Positions 48,947 through 58,625 of a DNA stretch of 64,000 nt are shown here, piece after piece (position 1 is the first letter of the stretch; each line of letters starts with the position of its first letter). This DNA comes from JBARDN01 sp963755705 (GTDB lineage Bacteria; Desulfobacterota; Binatia; Binatales; Binataceae). The notes under the pieces are model-generated. The model had not been told where the DNA came from and ran no database searches. It worked only from the letters and a program-made list of their open reading frames with translations. The translations under genes were made by a program, and so were the position numbers. The DNA is taken from positions 1,550,001 through 1,614,000 of the forward strand of contig CAVWKW010000001.1 of assembly GCA_963755705.1 (NCBI GenBank), written 5' to 3'.

Positions 48947-51900
48947 TCACGCGCCGGGCAGCGTGAGTTCCTCGATCTCCGCGTCGCGCTGATGTTTGCC
49001 GATCATGTTGCGGCTGAATATCGAATAAACCGCCGGCACCACGAACAGGGTTGAAACCGTCGCTACCAGCAGGCCGCCGATCACCGCGCGTCCTAAAGGA
49101 GCGTTCTGCTCGGAGCCCGATCCGAGACTCAGCGCCATCGGCAGCATCCCCAGGATCATCGCGAGCGCGGTCATGATGATCGGGCGAAAGCGGATGCGCC
49201 CGGCCTCGATCGCAGCGGCGACCGGACCGTAGCCGTCTTCGCGCAGTTCGTTGGCGAAGGTAATCAGCAGGTTGCCATTGGCGACGCCGACGCCGACCGC
49301 CATGATCGCGCCCATCATCGACTCGACATTGATCGTCGTACCCGTCAGCACCAGCATCCAGAGCACTCCCGCGAGCGCGCCCGGCACCGCCATCATAATG
49401 ATGAACGGCTCGAGCCACGACTGGAAATTCGCGACCATCAGCAGGTAAACGAGGATGATCGCGAGAATCAGCCCTTCGCCCAGCGTGATGAACGACGAGC
49501 TCATCGCCTGGCTCTGGCCGCGAATCACAACCTGGGTGCCCGCGGGCATCTTGCCCAACTGGGCGATTTCCTTTTGCACCGCTTTGGTGACCGAGCCGAG
49601 ATCGCGGCCCGATACGTTGCAATCGACGTCGATCACGCGTTGCACGGTGTAGTGCGCGACCACGGCGGGATCCCAGGTGTGGCTGATGGTTGCGAGGTTG
49701 CCGAGCAACTGCGGTTGCGCCGGGGTGGCGGCGTCGCCCGCCGGCATCGAGGCCGCGGCTGCGCTGCTAAGCGAAGTCCCGCTCGAGCTGAGCGGGATAT
49801 TCTGGAGCGTGGCGACCGAGTCGAACAGATGCTCCTGCGATTGCGCGATGACGTTGTAGTTAACTCCGGTGATCGGATCGAGCCAGAAATTTGGTTGCAA
49901 AAGCTGCGCGCCGGAGAGCATCGAGAGCACGCTCGAGGTGACCTCCTGCTGCGTGATTCCGAACTGCAGCGCCTTGGTGCGATCGACGTTAACCTGCAGG
50001 CTCGGGTAGTCAAGCGGCTCGGCGATACGCATGTCGACCACGCCGGGAATCCGCGCCATCCGGTTTTTGAGTTTGAGCGCAATGTCGTAATCGGCTTGGA
50101 GGTTGTTGCCGTTGACCTGCGCGTCGATCGCGGCGGGCAAGCCGAAGGTCAGCACCTGGCTGACAATATCGGCGGCCTGGAAATAGGCGGTCACCTCAGG
50201 ATACTGCGCCGCCAGCGCATCGCGAATCTTCTGTTCGTACATCGCGGTCGGCTGATGCTTGGGCTTGAGCTGAATCAGCACGTCGGCATCCATCGGACCG
50301 ATGCTGTCGGTCTGATAGAAGGCGAGGTCGTAGGAAATCGGCAGGCCGATATTATCGCTGATGCTCTCGAGTTCGCCCGCCGGAATGATCGTGCGGATGG
50401 TCCGGTCGATTTGGTCGATCAGGTATTCGGTGTGCTCGACGCGGGTGCCAGTGGGAGCGCGCAGATGTAGCCGCATCATGCCCGCGTCAACGGTCGGGAA
50501 GAAATCCTCGCCGACGATCGGCAACAGGCCGAGTGAAAGCAGGATCAGGATCGCGACGCAGGTCAAAGCCAGCCCGCGCCGTCCGATGAAGGTGGCGAGC
50601 CATACGCGGTAGCGTTCCTTCACCCGCTCGAATCCGCGATCAAAGGCGCGCACCAAATTAGCCGCGCGGCTGTGTCCGAGATGCTCCTCGTTTTTGTCGG
50701 GGAGCAGATACCGCGCCATCGAGGGCACCAACGTCCGCGACAGCAGGTACGACGTGAGCATCGCGAACACCACTGCCAGCGCAAGCGGCGTGAACAGGAA
50801 CTTCGCGACCCCGGTCAGCAGCACGACCGGAAAGAAGACGATGCAGATCGAGAGCGTGCCGACGAAAGTCGGTGTCGCGATCTGCGAAGCTCCGTCGAGA
50901 ATCGCGACCAGCAGCGGCTTGTCGAGCGCGTGGTTGCGATGGATATTTTCGATCTCGACCGTGGCGTCATCGACCAGCATCCCGACCGCCAGCGCAATCC
51001 CGCCGAGCGTCATCGTGTTGATCGTCTGTCCGCAGAGGTTGAGCGCGATGATCGAAGTAAGAATCGATAGCGGTATCGACGTGATGACGATCAGCATGCT
51101 GCGCGGCGAGCCCAGGAACAGCAGCACCATCAGCGCGACCAGCGTCGCGGCGATAACCGCCTCCTGCACGACGTCCCACAGGGCGGCGCGCACGAACTGC
51201 GATTGATCGAAGGTCAGAGAGACCTTCAGGCCCTTGGGCGCGGTAGCCCGGATGAGAGGGATCTTGGCCTTGACCGCGTCTACCACCGTCAGCGTCGAGG
51301 CGTCGGCGTGCTTGATCACCATCAGGTAGGTCGCCTGCTGGCCGTCAACGCGCACCACGTTGGTCTGCGGCTGATGAGTATCGGTCACGGGCGCGACGTC
51401 ACCCAGGAAGACCGGCGAGCCGTTAACATATTTCAGCGGTAAGCGGTCGAAGTCCTTTACCGTCGGCACGCTCATGTTGAGATCGATATTGTACTGGTAG
51501 TTGCCGATCTTTTCGGCGCCCGACGGGATGACCACGTTGGTCGAGGCGAGCGCGTTGCCGAGGTCGTAGGCGGACATCGCATTGGCGTAGAGCGAAGTCG
51601 GATCGATATTGACCATGACCGATCGCTGCACGCCGCCCAGCGGCGCGGGCGACGAAAAACCGGGGATGGTGAAAAGCTGAATCCGGATGAAGTTGAGCCC
51701 GTAGTCGAACAGCCTGCTGGTCGAAAGCGTGTCGCTATAGATGTTCATCTGCGCGACCGGAACGTTGGTCGCGTTGTAGGAAATGATCTGCGGCGGCTCG
51801 GTGCCGCGCGGAAGATTCGACAGAATCGTCTCCGAGACCGAGTCCATCTGCGCGATCGACGAGCCGAGATCGGAACCCGGTTGGAAATATACTTTGAGAA

Positions 51901-52171
51901 TCCCAAGCCCGTTGATCGATTCCGACTCGATATGCTCGATACCGTTGACGGTGGTCGAGTAGGCGCGCTCGCTGATAAACACCATCCGCCGCTCGACGTC
52001 GAAGGCCGACAGGCCCGGGTAATTCCAGACCACCATCACGACCGGCAAATTGATCGCGGGAAAGATGTCGACGTTCATGAGCTCGAACGACAACGTTCCG
52101 AGCACCAGCATCAGAAGCGCCATCACCGCAACCGAAAGCGGACGGCGCAAGGCAAGACGGACAATCCACAT
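48947..52171 (-). CDS. RND efflux permease (AcrB/HAE1-like)
   Basis: A 1074-residue permease with the 12-helix RND plan and two large periplasmic loops. It begins MWIVRLALRRPLSVAVMALL. The proton-relay aspartates are in 'GMLVDDATVEIENIHRNH', and a second RND signature runs MMGAIMAVGVGVANGNLLIT. The C-terminus 'TVSTLFVVPAVYSIFSR' is standard. It exports hydrophobic or metal-type substrates with proton import. It is first in the operon with the MFP adaptor 13 bases downstream. HAE1-like sequence suggests drug or hydrophobe export, but specificity cannot be told. Confidence 0.95.
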   Translation of the reverse strand: MWIVRLALRRPLSVAVMALLMLVLGTLSFELMNVDIFPAINLPVVMVVWNYPGLSAFDVERRMVFISERAYSTTVNGIEHIESESINGLGILKVYFQPGSDLGSSIAQMDSVSETILSNLPRGTEPPQIISYNATNVPVAQMNIYSDTLSTSRLFDYGLNFIRIQLFTIPGFSSPAPLGGVQRSVMVNIDPTSLYANAMSAYDLGNALASTNVVIPSGAEKIGNYQYNIDLNMSVPTVKDFDRLPLKYVNGSPVFLGDVAPVTDTHQPQTNVVRVDGQQATYLMVIKHADASTLTVVDAVKAKIPLIRATAPKGLKVSLTFDQSQFVRAALWDVVQEAVIAATLVALMVLLFLGSPRSMLIVITSIPLSILTSIIALNLCGQTINTMTLGGIALAVGMLVDDATVEIENIHRNHALDKPLLVAILDGASQIATPTFVGTLSICIVFFPVVLLTGVAKFLFTPLALAVVFAMLTSYLLSRTLVPSMARYLLPDKNEEHLGHSRAANLVRAFDRGFERVKERYRVWLATFIGRRGLALTCVAILILLSLGLLPIVGEDFFPTVDAGMMRLHLRAPTGTRVEHTEYLIDQIDRTIRTIIPAGELESISDNIGLPISYDLAFYQTDSIGPMDADVLIQLKPKHQPTAMYEQKIRDALAAQYPEVTAYFQAADIVSQVLTFGLPAAIDAQVNGNNLQADYDIALKLKNRMARIPGVVDMRIAEPLDYPSLQVNVDRTKALQFGITQQEVTSSVLSMLSGAQLLQPNFWLDPITGVNYNVIAQSQEHLFDSVATLQNIPLSSSGTSLSSAAAASMPAGDAATPAQPQLLGNLATISHTWDPAVVAHYTVQRVIDVDCNVSGRDLGSVTKAVQKEIAQLGKMPAGTQVVIRGQSQAMSSSFITLGEGLILAIILVYLLMVANFQSWLEPFIIMMAVPGALAGVLWMLVLTGTTINVESMMGAIMAVGVGVANGNLLITFANELREDGYGPVAAAIEAGRIRFRPIIMTALAMILGMLPMALSLGSGSEQNAPLGRAVIGGLLVATVSTLFVVPAVYSIFSRNMIGKHQRDAEIEELTLPGA

Positions 52172-52370
52172 AGGCGACAGGCGACATACGGAGCCCCGCT
52201 AATACAGGCGGGCTCGTGAGTTTAGAGAAACTGCCACAACTCGGGCCGACTTCCGTAAAGGATAAGTTAGGGTCACGAAGCAGGCAAGCAATGATTTGGG
52301 AACCGCGAGTTCCATAATTCGCGGGCGCTCCGGACACCGCAAGATCCAAAGGGATGGAGCGAGAAGTCGC

Positions 52371-52425
52371 GCTGAAAAAGAAAGCCGATCTTCCCGCGCG
52401 CTGGTGGCGCGGAGGGAAGATCGGC
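52371..52425 (-). terminator. Terminator of the S53 protease gene
   Basis: A perfect 12-bp stem, GCCGATCTTCCC with GGGAAGATCGGC (52384-52425), whose loop can pair further (CGCGC with GCGCG). On the minus strand it is followed by TTTCTTTTTCAGC. It sits 28 bases downstream of the S53 stop. The remaining gap to the RND gene (52,172-52,370) holds nothing recognisable. Confidence 0.75.
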
Positions 52426-52452
52426 GGTCGTGAGATCCGCGGCTGCGCAGCG

Positions 52453-55400
52453 CTACTTCGGCGTCTTGCCTGCGCCTTTCAGGGTTACGCTCTGGCCGAA
52501 GCCCGGTTCGAGGTTGTCCTTGATCATAAGCGTGCCCTCGTACTTGGTGTCCTGGGTCGGAGTGAAGGTCACCGAGACTTCGCAGGTGCCGGGCTTCACT
52601 CCTTTGGAGCGCGGTCCGAGATCGTCGTCGTCGCACGCCTGACTGATACTGAACGGGCTCGCCGCGCCGGATTCCGACTCGATCAGAATCGGCACCGGAT
52701 GCTTCTTCTTCGTGATCTTGCCGAGGTTGGTGATCTTGACCGTCTTGACCTTGTTCGAGCCGACGTCAACGGTGCCGAAGTTGAGATGCTTGGGCGCGAC
52801 GCGCAGCTTGCCTGCGACGGGGGTCGGCGTTGCGGTCGGCGTCGGACTTGTCGTTGTCGATGCGACGACGTTGAAGCCGGTCGAGGCGCTCGACGCCACG
52901 TATTGCGAGGTTCCGGCGAAGCTTGCGCTCAGCGTCTTGGTCCCTACGGAACCTGCGTCCGTCGCGCAGGTCGCAACGCCGCTTGCGTTGGTAGTTCCGC
53001 CGCAGCTCGAGCCACCGAGTGTAAAGCTGATCGACTGGCCCGCCAGCGGAACCGCCGGACTTGAAGAGGCATCAGTCAGCGATGCGACGAGATTGACTGA
53101 GCGACTCTGCGTTCCACTGGTCGGACTGGGGTTGAGGCTCAGGAAGGTCACGTCCGCGCCCGGTCCCCACGTGATCACCGATTGATTCGAAGATATCGGT
53201 GACTCCGCGATTGTCGTGGTGGCTGTGATCGTGTCAACGCCCTGATGAACCGCGGTGTAGGTGAACGACGCTTGTCCATTCGCGTTGGTATTCGCGCTCG
53301 CGATCTGGGGATTCGCACCCGCGACCGCAAAATTGACCGGCGTGCCCGCCGGCGCGGTCGCATAGTGCAGGCTTGCGGTCAGCGTCTGCGAACTGCCTTT
53401 CGCTGGATTGGGCGAGACGACGCCGGGCGTCAGGGTCAGCGATGGAATCGCGATGTTGGAGCTATAGGAGCAGTCGCCGTTGGTATCTGTGACTCTGAAC
53501 ACCGCGTTGCCGTCGGCCAGATAGACGCATCCATCGGGGCCGAAGACCGCATTGGTGGCCTGGACACCGACGGCGCTATTAGCGAACAGAGCACCGGCGC
53601 TGGGCGGGCTGATGGTCAGATCGAAAGTCCCCAAGCCGCTGCTGGTGGGGATGTTGGCGAGGCTGCCCGAGATCAGGTACTGCGCGCCTCCGCCCGAAGC
53701 AGTTCCAGCGGCGAGCAGAATCTCGTCGGCCGCGGCAATCGAGGAGAGCGTGGTGACGGCGGCCGGTTGAGACGTGTTGGTGCCGCCGACTTCGACCACC
53801 GTGCCGGAGTAGTTGTTGCCGAAATTCAGGCCGGTGATCACGTAGATGGTCCCGTCCGGCGCGAAAGTGATTTCGTAGTTGCCGGTGTTGGGCAAGGTCG
53901 CATAGGGCGAGGGACTCGGACTCCCGCTGGGATTGATCCTAATCAGCGCATTATTCCCGGCCGCTCCTTCGCACGCGTCATCGACGAACAGATCGCCGGT
54001 AAGCGGATCGGCGGCCATCTCTTGAGGGCAGTTGAGACCCGTCGCGACAGTGCCGATGACCGTGCCGCTCGAGGGGTTGATCTGGGTGACCGTGCCGGAG
54101 TTTGCTCCTTGGCCGGGAATAGCGCCCTGAACCGCGTAGAGGTTGCCGTTTTCGTACACCAAATCGCCCCCGGCAGGTCCGAGCGTGCTGTTGAACGGGG
54201 TGCTGGCGACACCGCCACCCGGAGGCAGCTTGTAGATGTCGCCGGTCGGAAGGTCGGACACGAAAATATTACCCGAAGTATCGAACGCGATCCCACTAGC
54301 ACCTGGGCATCCGCCGTAGTTCACCTGGTTATTGGCGTAGGAGAAGCTCTGCGCCAAGAGGCCGGTCACGTAGGGCGTTACTACGTAACCCGGCGCGGCC
54401 ACCGGGGTTTGGTTGCTGCATGGCAGCTCGGCACCGTCGCTGAAGGTAACCTGCGCGGTCCCGGGGAACGGCAGGTTGCCGTCGGTTACGTCGGTGGCGC
54501 TGTACGTCACGGTTTCACTATCGGTGTCGGTTGCGGTGAACTGAATCTGCCCGTCCGAGTCGGTGACAGGAGGATTTGGTCCGGTGAGAAGCGAGTTGCC
54601 GGTTTGAGTGATCTGGATCAGCTTGCCCGGCGAGGGACGGCTAAGACTGTCCTTGAGCGTCAGGGTGATTTCGGTCGAGGTGACACCGTCGGCGGCAACC
54701 GAGAGGGGAAATGCACTGAGCCCGGCCGTTGCGGCGAGGGGAACCACGAAGTTAACGGCTGGCTGCTGCGTCAGTACGATGCCGTCGGTGGTGTCGGTCG
54801 CGGTCAGCGGCACGGTCTCCGTATTCAGGTCCTTCACGGTGAAACTGACGGTGCCATTATTTCCGGTCGAGGTTCCGCTCGCGGGCAGAATCGTCGCGCT
54901 TCCGGAATTGGCGACCAGGGTGACGTTCTTGCCGCTGACGCTGTTGCCGTTCGCATCGCGAAGCTGCACCAGGACCGACGCGGTGGTGGTTCCGTCGGCG
55001 CCCACGGTGCTCGGGTTGATTATGAACACGGAGTTCGCGGCGGTCGGGGTGCCGGGACTCGCGCCGCTAAGCGCCAGATTCAACGCGCTGAGATCGGGCG
55101 ATCCCAAGCCGACATGCGCGTAGTCACTGCCCATCGATGCCGCGCTGTGAAACGCGTCGGTGTTGGCGAGCGAGTACAAGCTCGGATTGAGCAGGCCCAG
55201 GTTTTCCCCCTGCGCCTGGTTAAGCAGCGCGCTCATCCCGGCCATGACCGGTGCCGCGGCGCTGGTGCCTCCGTACAGCAGTCCGGAAGGGCATCCGCCG
55301 TTGTCCGCCTGGCACAGCGGCAATCCGTTGGTGTCGGGGTCGGCGCTCACCGCAACGTCAGGCACGGAGCGCTTTGAGGATCCGAACAAGACTTGCTGGT

Positions 55401-56898
55401 AATTGGCCGCGGAAAAGAACTTGCTGGTGCCGTAGCCGCCGGCTCCGGTGGGCGGAGTCGAGTTGACGCCGTTCCACCAGGTTTCACTTTGATAGGTTCC
55501 CGCGTTGCCGGGAATCAGCGAAGTTCCGCCAACCGCGGTGGCGTTGGGCGAATCGGACGGAACCGCGACGGTGTTTGCGCTGCCGTCGAGGCAGGTGCTG
55601 CCGGTATCTCCGGAGCCGTTGAAGACGCTGATTCCGGCGGCCGCCGCATTCTGGAAGATCGTGTCGATACTATTGACGTCGGCCGCGGTGGTCTGGTCCT
55701 CGCAATAGGCCCAACTGTTCGAGATGATCGTCACGTTGTCGTTGATCATCTGGTTGAGCACGGCCTGGAAGCTCGATCCCGCGCCCGAGAATGGCGCGGA
55801 GTAGACCACGACCTGCGCTCCCGGGGCGATCGTCATCACCGTGTCGATATCGAGCAGCACCTCGTCCTCGCCGGAGCCTATCGGCGCTCCGCCGTTGACC
55901 TGGACCTCGCTTAGGTTGCCGATCTGACTCGACGACCCGCTGGTCAGGGCCAGGAAGTTGGCGACATCCGAGGTGTTGTAAGAATCAAACTCGACCAGCC
56001 CGATCTTCTGCCCGGTTCCGTCCACCGCCGACGAAACGGCAGTGACCTCGGTTCTGGTTTTGGCCGTAGGCGAGGCAGGCGTGCTCGGAAGGGTCACGCA
56101 AAGGCCGGAGTTGATCGCATGCAGCAACGCTCCGAAGAGACCCCAGAACTGTCCGCAGTAAGCGTTATATGAAGAAACTGCATTCGTATAATCCTGCAGG
56201 CATTGCGCCTTCGTCGGGTACCACAAAGTGCCGGCGGCGGGGTTGTTGTAGCAGTTCGCATAGTAGGCGGGCCCGTTCAGGATCAGGGCGGACTTGGGTC
56301 TTTGGACTTCGGCCAGATCCGACAGACCGATTACGGTCTGAGTATTCTTTGCCAGTGATGCGGGCAGGGCGGGATCATTCTGGTTGGCGAAGAAGTTTCT
56401 ATCGCCGATCTTGTAGTCTGCGATGCGCACATCGAACGCGCGCTCGGCCATCACGCGCGTGCCGCTGATGGTAATCGTCAACCGATTTTTTGATCCTTCG
56501 ACGAGCTGAAATCCGGCCGCGCGCAGATATGCAAGCATCGCATTGTACGACGCGCGCGATGGGCCAAAACGATCGGAGATTTGCCGCTGCGTCAGGTAGT
56601 GATGAAAATTTTTGGAGTGCGGATCGTAGATCTCGTGCAGGTAGCTCGCGAACGCCGCTTGATGATCGCGCTTCAGCACGATCGTCAGCGTAATCGGCTG
56701 AGCCTTATCTTTCGCCGCGCTTGATTGGTCCGCCGCGGGGACGACCGTCGCCTTCGACAGGGCAGGCAGGACGTGCCCGGCGATGCGGACCATCGGAGCG
56801 GTTGAGTTCGGCGGTTCGGCAGCTCTCGCGCCACCGACTGCGATCAGAAGAGATGTAACAAGCAGTACTACAAAGGCTACTCGATGCGACCGAAGCAT
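52453..56898 (-). CDS. Large S53 (sedolisin/kumamolisin) protease with Ig-like and NHL-like repeats
   Basis: A 1481-residue secreted protease. It has a signal peptide (residues 1-27), a pro-kumamolisin activation domain about 60-200 ('HSKNFHHYLTQRQISDRFGP'), then an S53 catalytic domain. The triad is visible as Glu and Asp in SGEDEVLLDIDTVMTIAPGA and Ser in YGGTSAAAPVMAG. C-terminal to it are bacterial Ig-like repeats ('VGADGTTTASVLVQLRDANG', 'SVAADGVTSTEITLTLKD'), a beta-propeller/NHL-like part ('GIAFDTSGNIFVSDLPTGDI'), and an ASH-like end ('VAPKHLNFGTVDVGSNKVKT'). It is probably cell-surface or secreted. ATG 56898 has a GAGAGGAA site. An in-frame ATG 45 bases upstream is less likely. Confidence 0.88.
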   Translation of the reverse strand: MLRSHRVAFVVLLVTSLLIAVGGARAAEPPNSTAPMVRIAGHVLPALSKATVVPAADQSSAAKDKAQPITLTIVLKRDHQAAFASYLHEIYDPHSKNFHHYLTQRQISDRFGPSRASYNAMLAYLRAAGFQLVEGSKNRLTITISGTRVMAERAFDVRIADYKIGDRNFFANQNDPALPASLAKNTQTVIGLSDLAEVQRPKSALILNGPAYYANCYNNPAAGTLWYPTKAQCLQDYTNAVSSYNAYCGQFWGLFGALLHAINSGLCVTLPSTPASPTAKTRTEVTAVSSAVDGTGQKIGLVEFDSYNTSDVANFLALTSGSSSQIGNLSEVQVNGGAPIGSGEDEVLLDIDTVMTIAPGAQVVVYSAPFSGAGSSFQAVLNQMINDNVTIISNSWAYCEDQTTAADVNSIDTIFQNAAAAGISVFNGSGDTGSTCLDGSANTVAVPSDSPNATAVGGTSLIPGNAGTYQSETWWNGVNSTPPTGAGGYGTSKFFSAANYQQVLFGSSKRSVPDVAVSADPDTNGLPLCQADNGGCPSGLLYGGTSAAAPVMAGMSALLNQAQGENLGLLNPSLYSLANTDAFHSAASMGSDYAHVGLGSPDLSALNLALSGASPGTPTAANSVFIINPSTVGADGTTTASVLVQLRDANGNSVSGKNVTLVANSGSATILPASGTSTGNNGTVSFTVKDLNTETVPLTATDTTDGIVLTQQPAVNFVVPLAATAGLSAFPLSVAADGVTSTEITLTLKDSLSRPSPGKLIQITQTGNSLLTGPNPPVTDSDGQIQFTATDTDSETVTYSATDVTDGNLPFPGTAQVTFSDGAELPCSNQTPVAAPGYVVTPYVTGLLAQSFSYANNQVNYGGCPGASGIAFDTSGNIFVSDLPTGDIYKLPPGGGVASTPFNSTLGPAGGDLVYENGNLYAVQGAIPGQGANSGTVTQINPSSGTVIGTVATGLNCPQEMAADPLTGDLFVDDACEGAAGNNALIRINPSGSPSPSPYATLPNTGNYEITFAPDGTIYVITGLNFGNNYSGTVVEVGGTNTSQPAAVTTLSSIAAADEILLAAGTASGGGAQYLISGSLANIPTSSGLGTFDLTISPPSAGALFANSAVGVQATNAVFGPDGCVYLADGNAVFRVTDTNGDCSYSSNIAIPSLTLTPGVVSPNPAKGSSQTLTASLHYATAPAGTPVNFAVAGANPQIASANTNANGQASFTYTAVHQGVDTITATTTIAESPISSNQSVITWGPGADVTFLSLNPSPTSGTQSRSVNLVASLTDASSSPAVPLAGQSISFTLGGSSCGGTTNASGVATCATDAGSVGTKTLSASFAGTSQYVASSASTGFNVVASTTTSPTPTATPTPVAGKLRVAPKHLNFGTVDVGSNKVKTVKITNLGKITKKKHPVPILIESESGAASPFSISQACDDDDLGPRSKGVKPGTCEVSVTFTPTQDTKYEGTLMIKDNLEPGFGQSVTLKGAGKTPK

Positions 56899-57059
56899 GA
56901 AATTCCTCTCATCAGCGTAGACATGACAATCGCAACGGCACAAAAATTTGAGGGCATGCTACAAATCATAAAATCGTGTGTCAACGCTATAGACCGCTAA
57001 TAACGATTACTGAGAGGAGAGCGGTGTGCTTTTGCTTGCCTTCGATGCGCGTGATTTCA

Positions 57060-57560
57060 GGCAGAATTTGGGCAAGGTGGGGCCCTGGATTTTTGGAGAT
57101 CGGCAAATTTCGGTGGGTTCGTTTGGTATCTTTTCTAGTCGTCTAAAAAATAAACTCCTTGAAAATGCTGCCGATTTTGGCGTGTTGGGTTCCTTTTTGC
57201 AGCTTTTTCGGTAATCGATTTTTGGGCTTTCTGACGCAGCGATCCATTCTTATAGTTCCAACTCTTGAAGCTGAGTCGCCGCCGGCAGAGCAGCACCCTC
57301 ATCCGCCCTTCGGGTACCTTCTCCCGAAGGGAGAAGGCATTCGGGCATATTTGATCCTTCTCCCTGCGGGAGAAGGTGGCGCGCAGCGCCGGATGAGGGT
57401 GCTGCTCTGCTTCCGAGGGAACGCGGCCCGAAGCGAAGCGGTGCAGTGCGCGGTTTGCTTCCACGCGGATAGCTTTGCACGAAGTGGATTCGGGCATAAG
57501 GCTGAACAGTTCAGCCATGAACAAATCTGGCAAAAACCCGAACGCTCGTTAGGGAAGCGG
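57060..57560 (+). repeat. Dispersed repeat, copy 2 (with nested element)
   Basis: Matches 19,554-19,915 (inverted there) over GATTTTTGG, GGTGGGTTCGTTTGGTATCT, TAAACTCCTTGA and the end CAGCCATGAACAAA with CGTTAGGGAA. Its middle holds an extra element bounded by a perfect 21-bp inverted repeat (57285-57305 and 57390-57410) that starts GCAGAGCAGCACCCTCATCC. The interior has CTTCTCCCGAAGGGAGAAGG and CCTTCTCCCTGCGGGAGAAGG stems. The latter element recurs near 59,138 and 63,515-63,587. Confidence 0.65.
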
Positions 57561-57732
57561 GGCGGCGCGAAAATGTGCTGAAGCTCTTGTGCGCGAAGGG
57601 GTTCGACGGATCGAGGACACGGTCACGTCAAGCGAGCTCCCGAATTTGTTCGTGCTAAATTCATCGCGATGCGCCGACCTGACGGGATAAGGATTGCGGG
57701 TTGGCACCGGCATCTATCCGCACACATTCCGG

Positions 57733-57909
57733 ATGACGCTTCGCGTGGCCGACGGGCCGTCGGCCGCCACTGCGGGAAAAAGAACTCGCGACCGTTCGTC
57801 CGACGATCAGCGCGATGCAAAATCGCGCTGGTGCTCTCTCCTTTTTGCTGCTGACGTGCGGTCCGGTTTGCCAGCCCGCCGACGGCCCGTCGGCCACGCG
57901 AAGCGTCAT
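57733..57909. mobile_element. MITE-like element with 32-bp terminal inverted repeats
   Basis: Two perfect 32-base arms, 57733-57764 (ATGACGCTTCGCGTGGCCGA, then CGGGCCGTCGGC) and 57878-57909 (its exact inverse), enclose 113 bases with no gene. Total 177 bases. Each arm itself contains the palindrome GCCGACGGCCCGTCGGC or its inverse. A single arm occurs at 19,476-19,509. Small size, perfect arms and multiple copies suggest a non-autonomous mobile or repeat element; no target duplication was checked. Confidence 0.6.
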
Positions 57910-58025
57910 TCTTTGTGTCTTCGTGTCTTGATGGCCCGGTCGGCGCTTCGAGCCCTTGCGAAGGCCGCGATCGCGCGTGCAAGTTGCTCCGCGGCGCGGA
58001 AAATGTAACAAAGGATGGTTCAGGC

Positions 58026-58103
58026 GGGGTCGTAGTTCAGCCCGGTTAGAACGCCGGCCTGTCACGTCGGAAGTCGTGGGTTCAAATCCCATCGGCCCCG
58101 CCA
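58026..58103 (+). tRNA. tRNA-Asp (anticodon GTC)
   Basis: A complete 78-base tRNA including encoded CCA. Acceptor stem GGGGTCG pairs with CGGCCCC, followed by the discriminator G and CCA. The D arm TAGTTCAGCCCGGTTAGA and T arm GTGGGTTCAAATCCCAT are canonical, and the anticodon loop CTGTCAC contains GTC. It lies just upstream of rplM. Confidence 0.97.
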
Positions 58104-58159
58104 AAATCTTAATGCAAGTCCGCACGCCACGAGCGCGCGAACGATGCGGGTGGAAGAAG

Positions 58160-58606
58160 TTGAAACTGACCGAACAGACCAAGAGCGTGTCGCGCGAGAA
58201 TGCGCTGCGGGATCGCCGCTGGCTAATTATCGATGCGTCCGACCGGGTGCTCGGACGAGTCGCGACTCGCGCCGCAAGCCTGCTGCGCGGGAAGCATCGC
58301 CCCGACTTCACGCCCAACGAAGACGCGGGCGATTTCGTGGTGGTGATCAACGCCGCGAAGGTGCGGCTGACCGGATCAAAGGAGACCGACAAGGTTTTCT
58401 ACCGGCACACCGGATGGCCCGGCGGAATCCGTTCGACCACTCCTGCCAAGATCCGCGAGACCCGGCCCGAGCGCCTGATTGAAGGCGCGGTGCGCGGGAT
58501 GCTGCCGAAGAACCGGCTCGGGCGCCGGCTCTTCACCAAGCTCAAGGTCTATAGCGGCGCGGAGCATCCGCATGCCGCGCAGAAGCCCGAGACCGTCACC
58601 GTCTGA
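58160..58606 (+). CDS. rplM: 50S ribosomal protein L13
   Basis: Encodes L13, an early-assembly 23S-binding protein, about 148 residues here. The core 'DRRWLIIDASDRVLGRVATR' with 'KHRPDFTPNEDAGDFVVVIN', KVRLTGSKETDKVFYRHTGW, 'AVRGMLPKNRLGRRLFTKLK' and 'VYSGAEHPHAAQKPE' is standard. Start is uncertain: TTG 58160 has GGAAGAAG just ahead; ATG 58112 lies nearer the tRNA without a site, and GTG 58187 is in frame. It is followed 19 bases later by rpsI, the conserved rplM-rpsI operon. Confidence 0.93.
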   Translation: MKLTEQTKSVSRENALRDRRWLIIDASDRVLGRVATRAASLLRGKHRPDFTPNEDAGDFVVVINAAKVRLTGSKETDKVFYRHTGWPGGIRSTTPAKIRETRPERLIEGAVRGMLPKNRLGRRLFTKLKVYSGAEHPHAAQKPETVTV

Positions 58607-58625
58607 AGCGAGGCGCGATCGTCAC

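Noticed and set aside
48947..52171. Complete tripartite efflux system
   Set aside because: Only permease and adaptor are present; no outer-membrane factor gene adjoins, so I do not call a full pump here.
53245..55377. 710-codon frame antisense to the S53 protease
   Set aside because: Arg/Gly/Val-rich shadow of repetitive sense coding; no domain.
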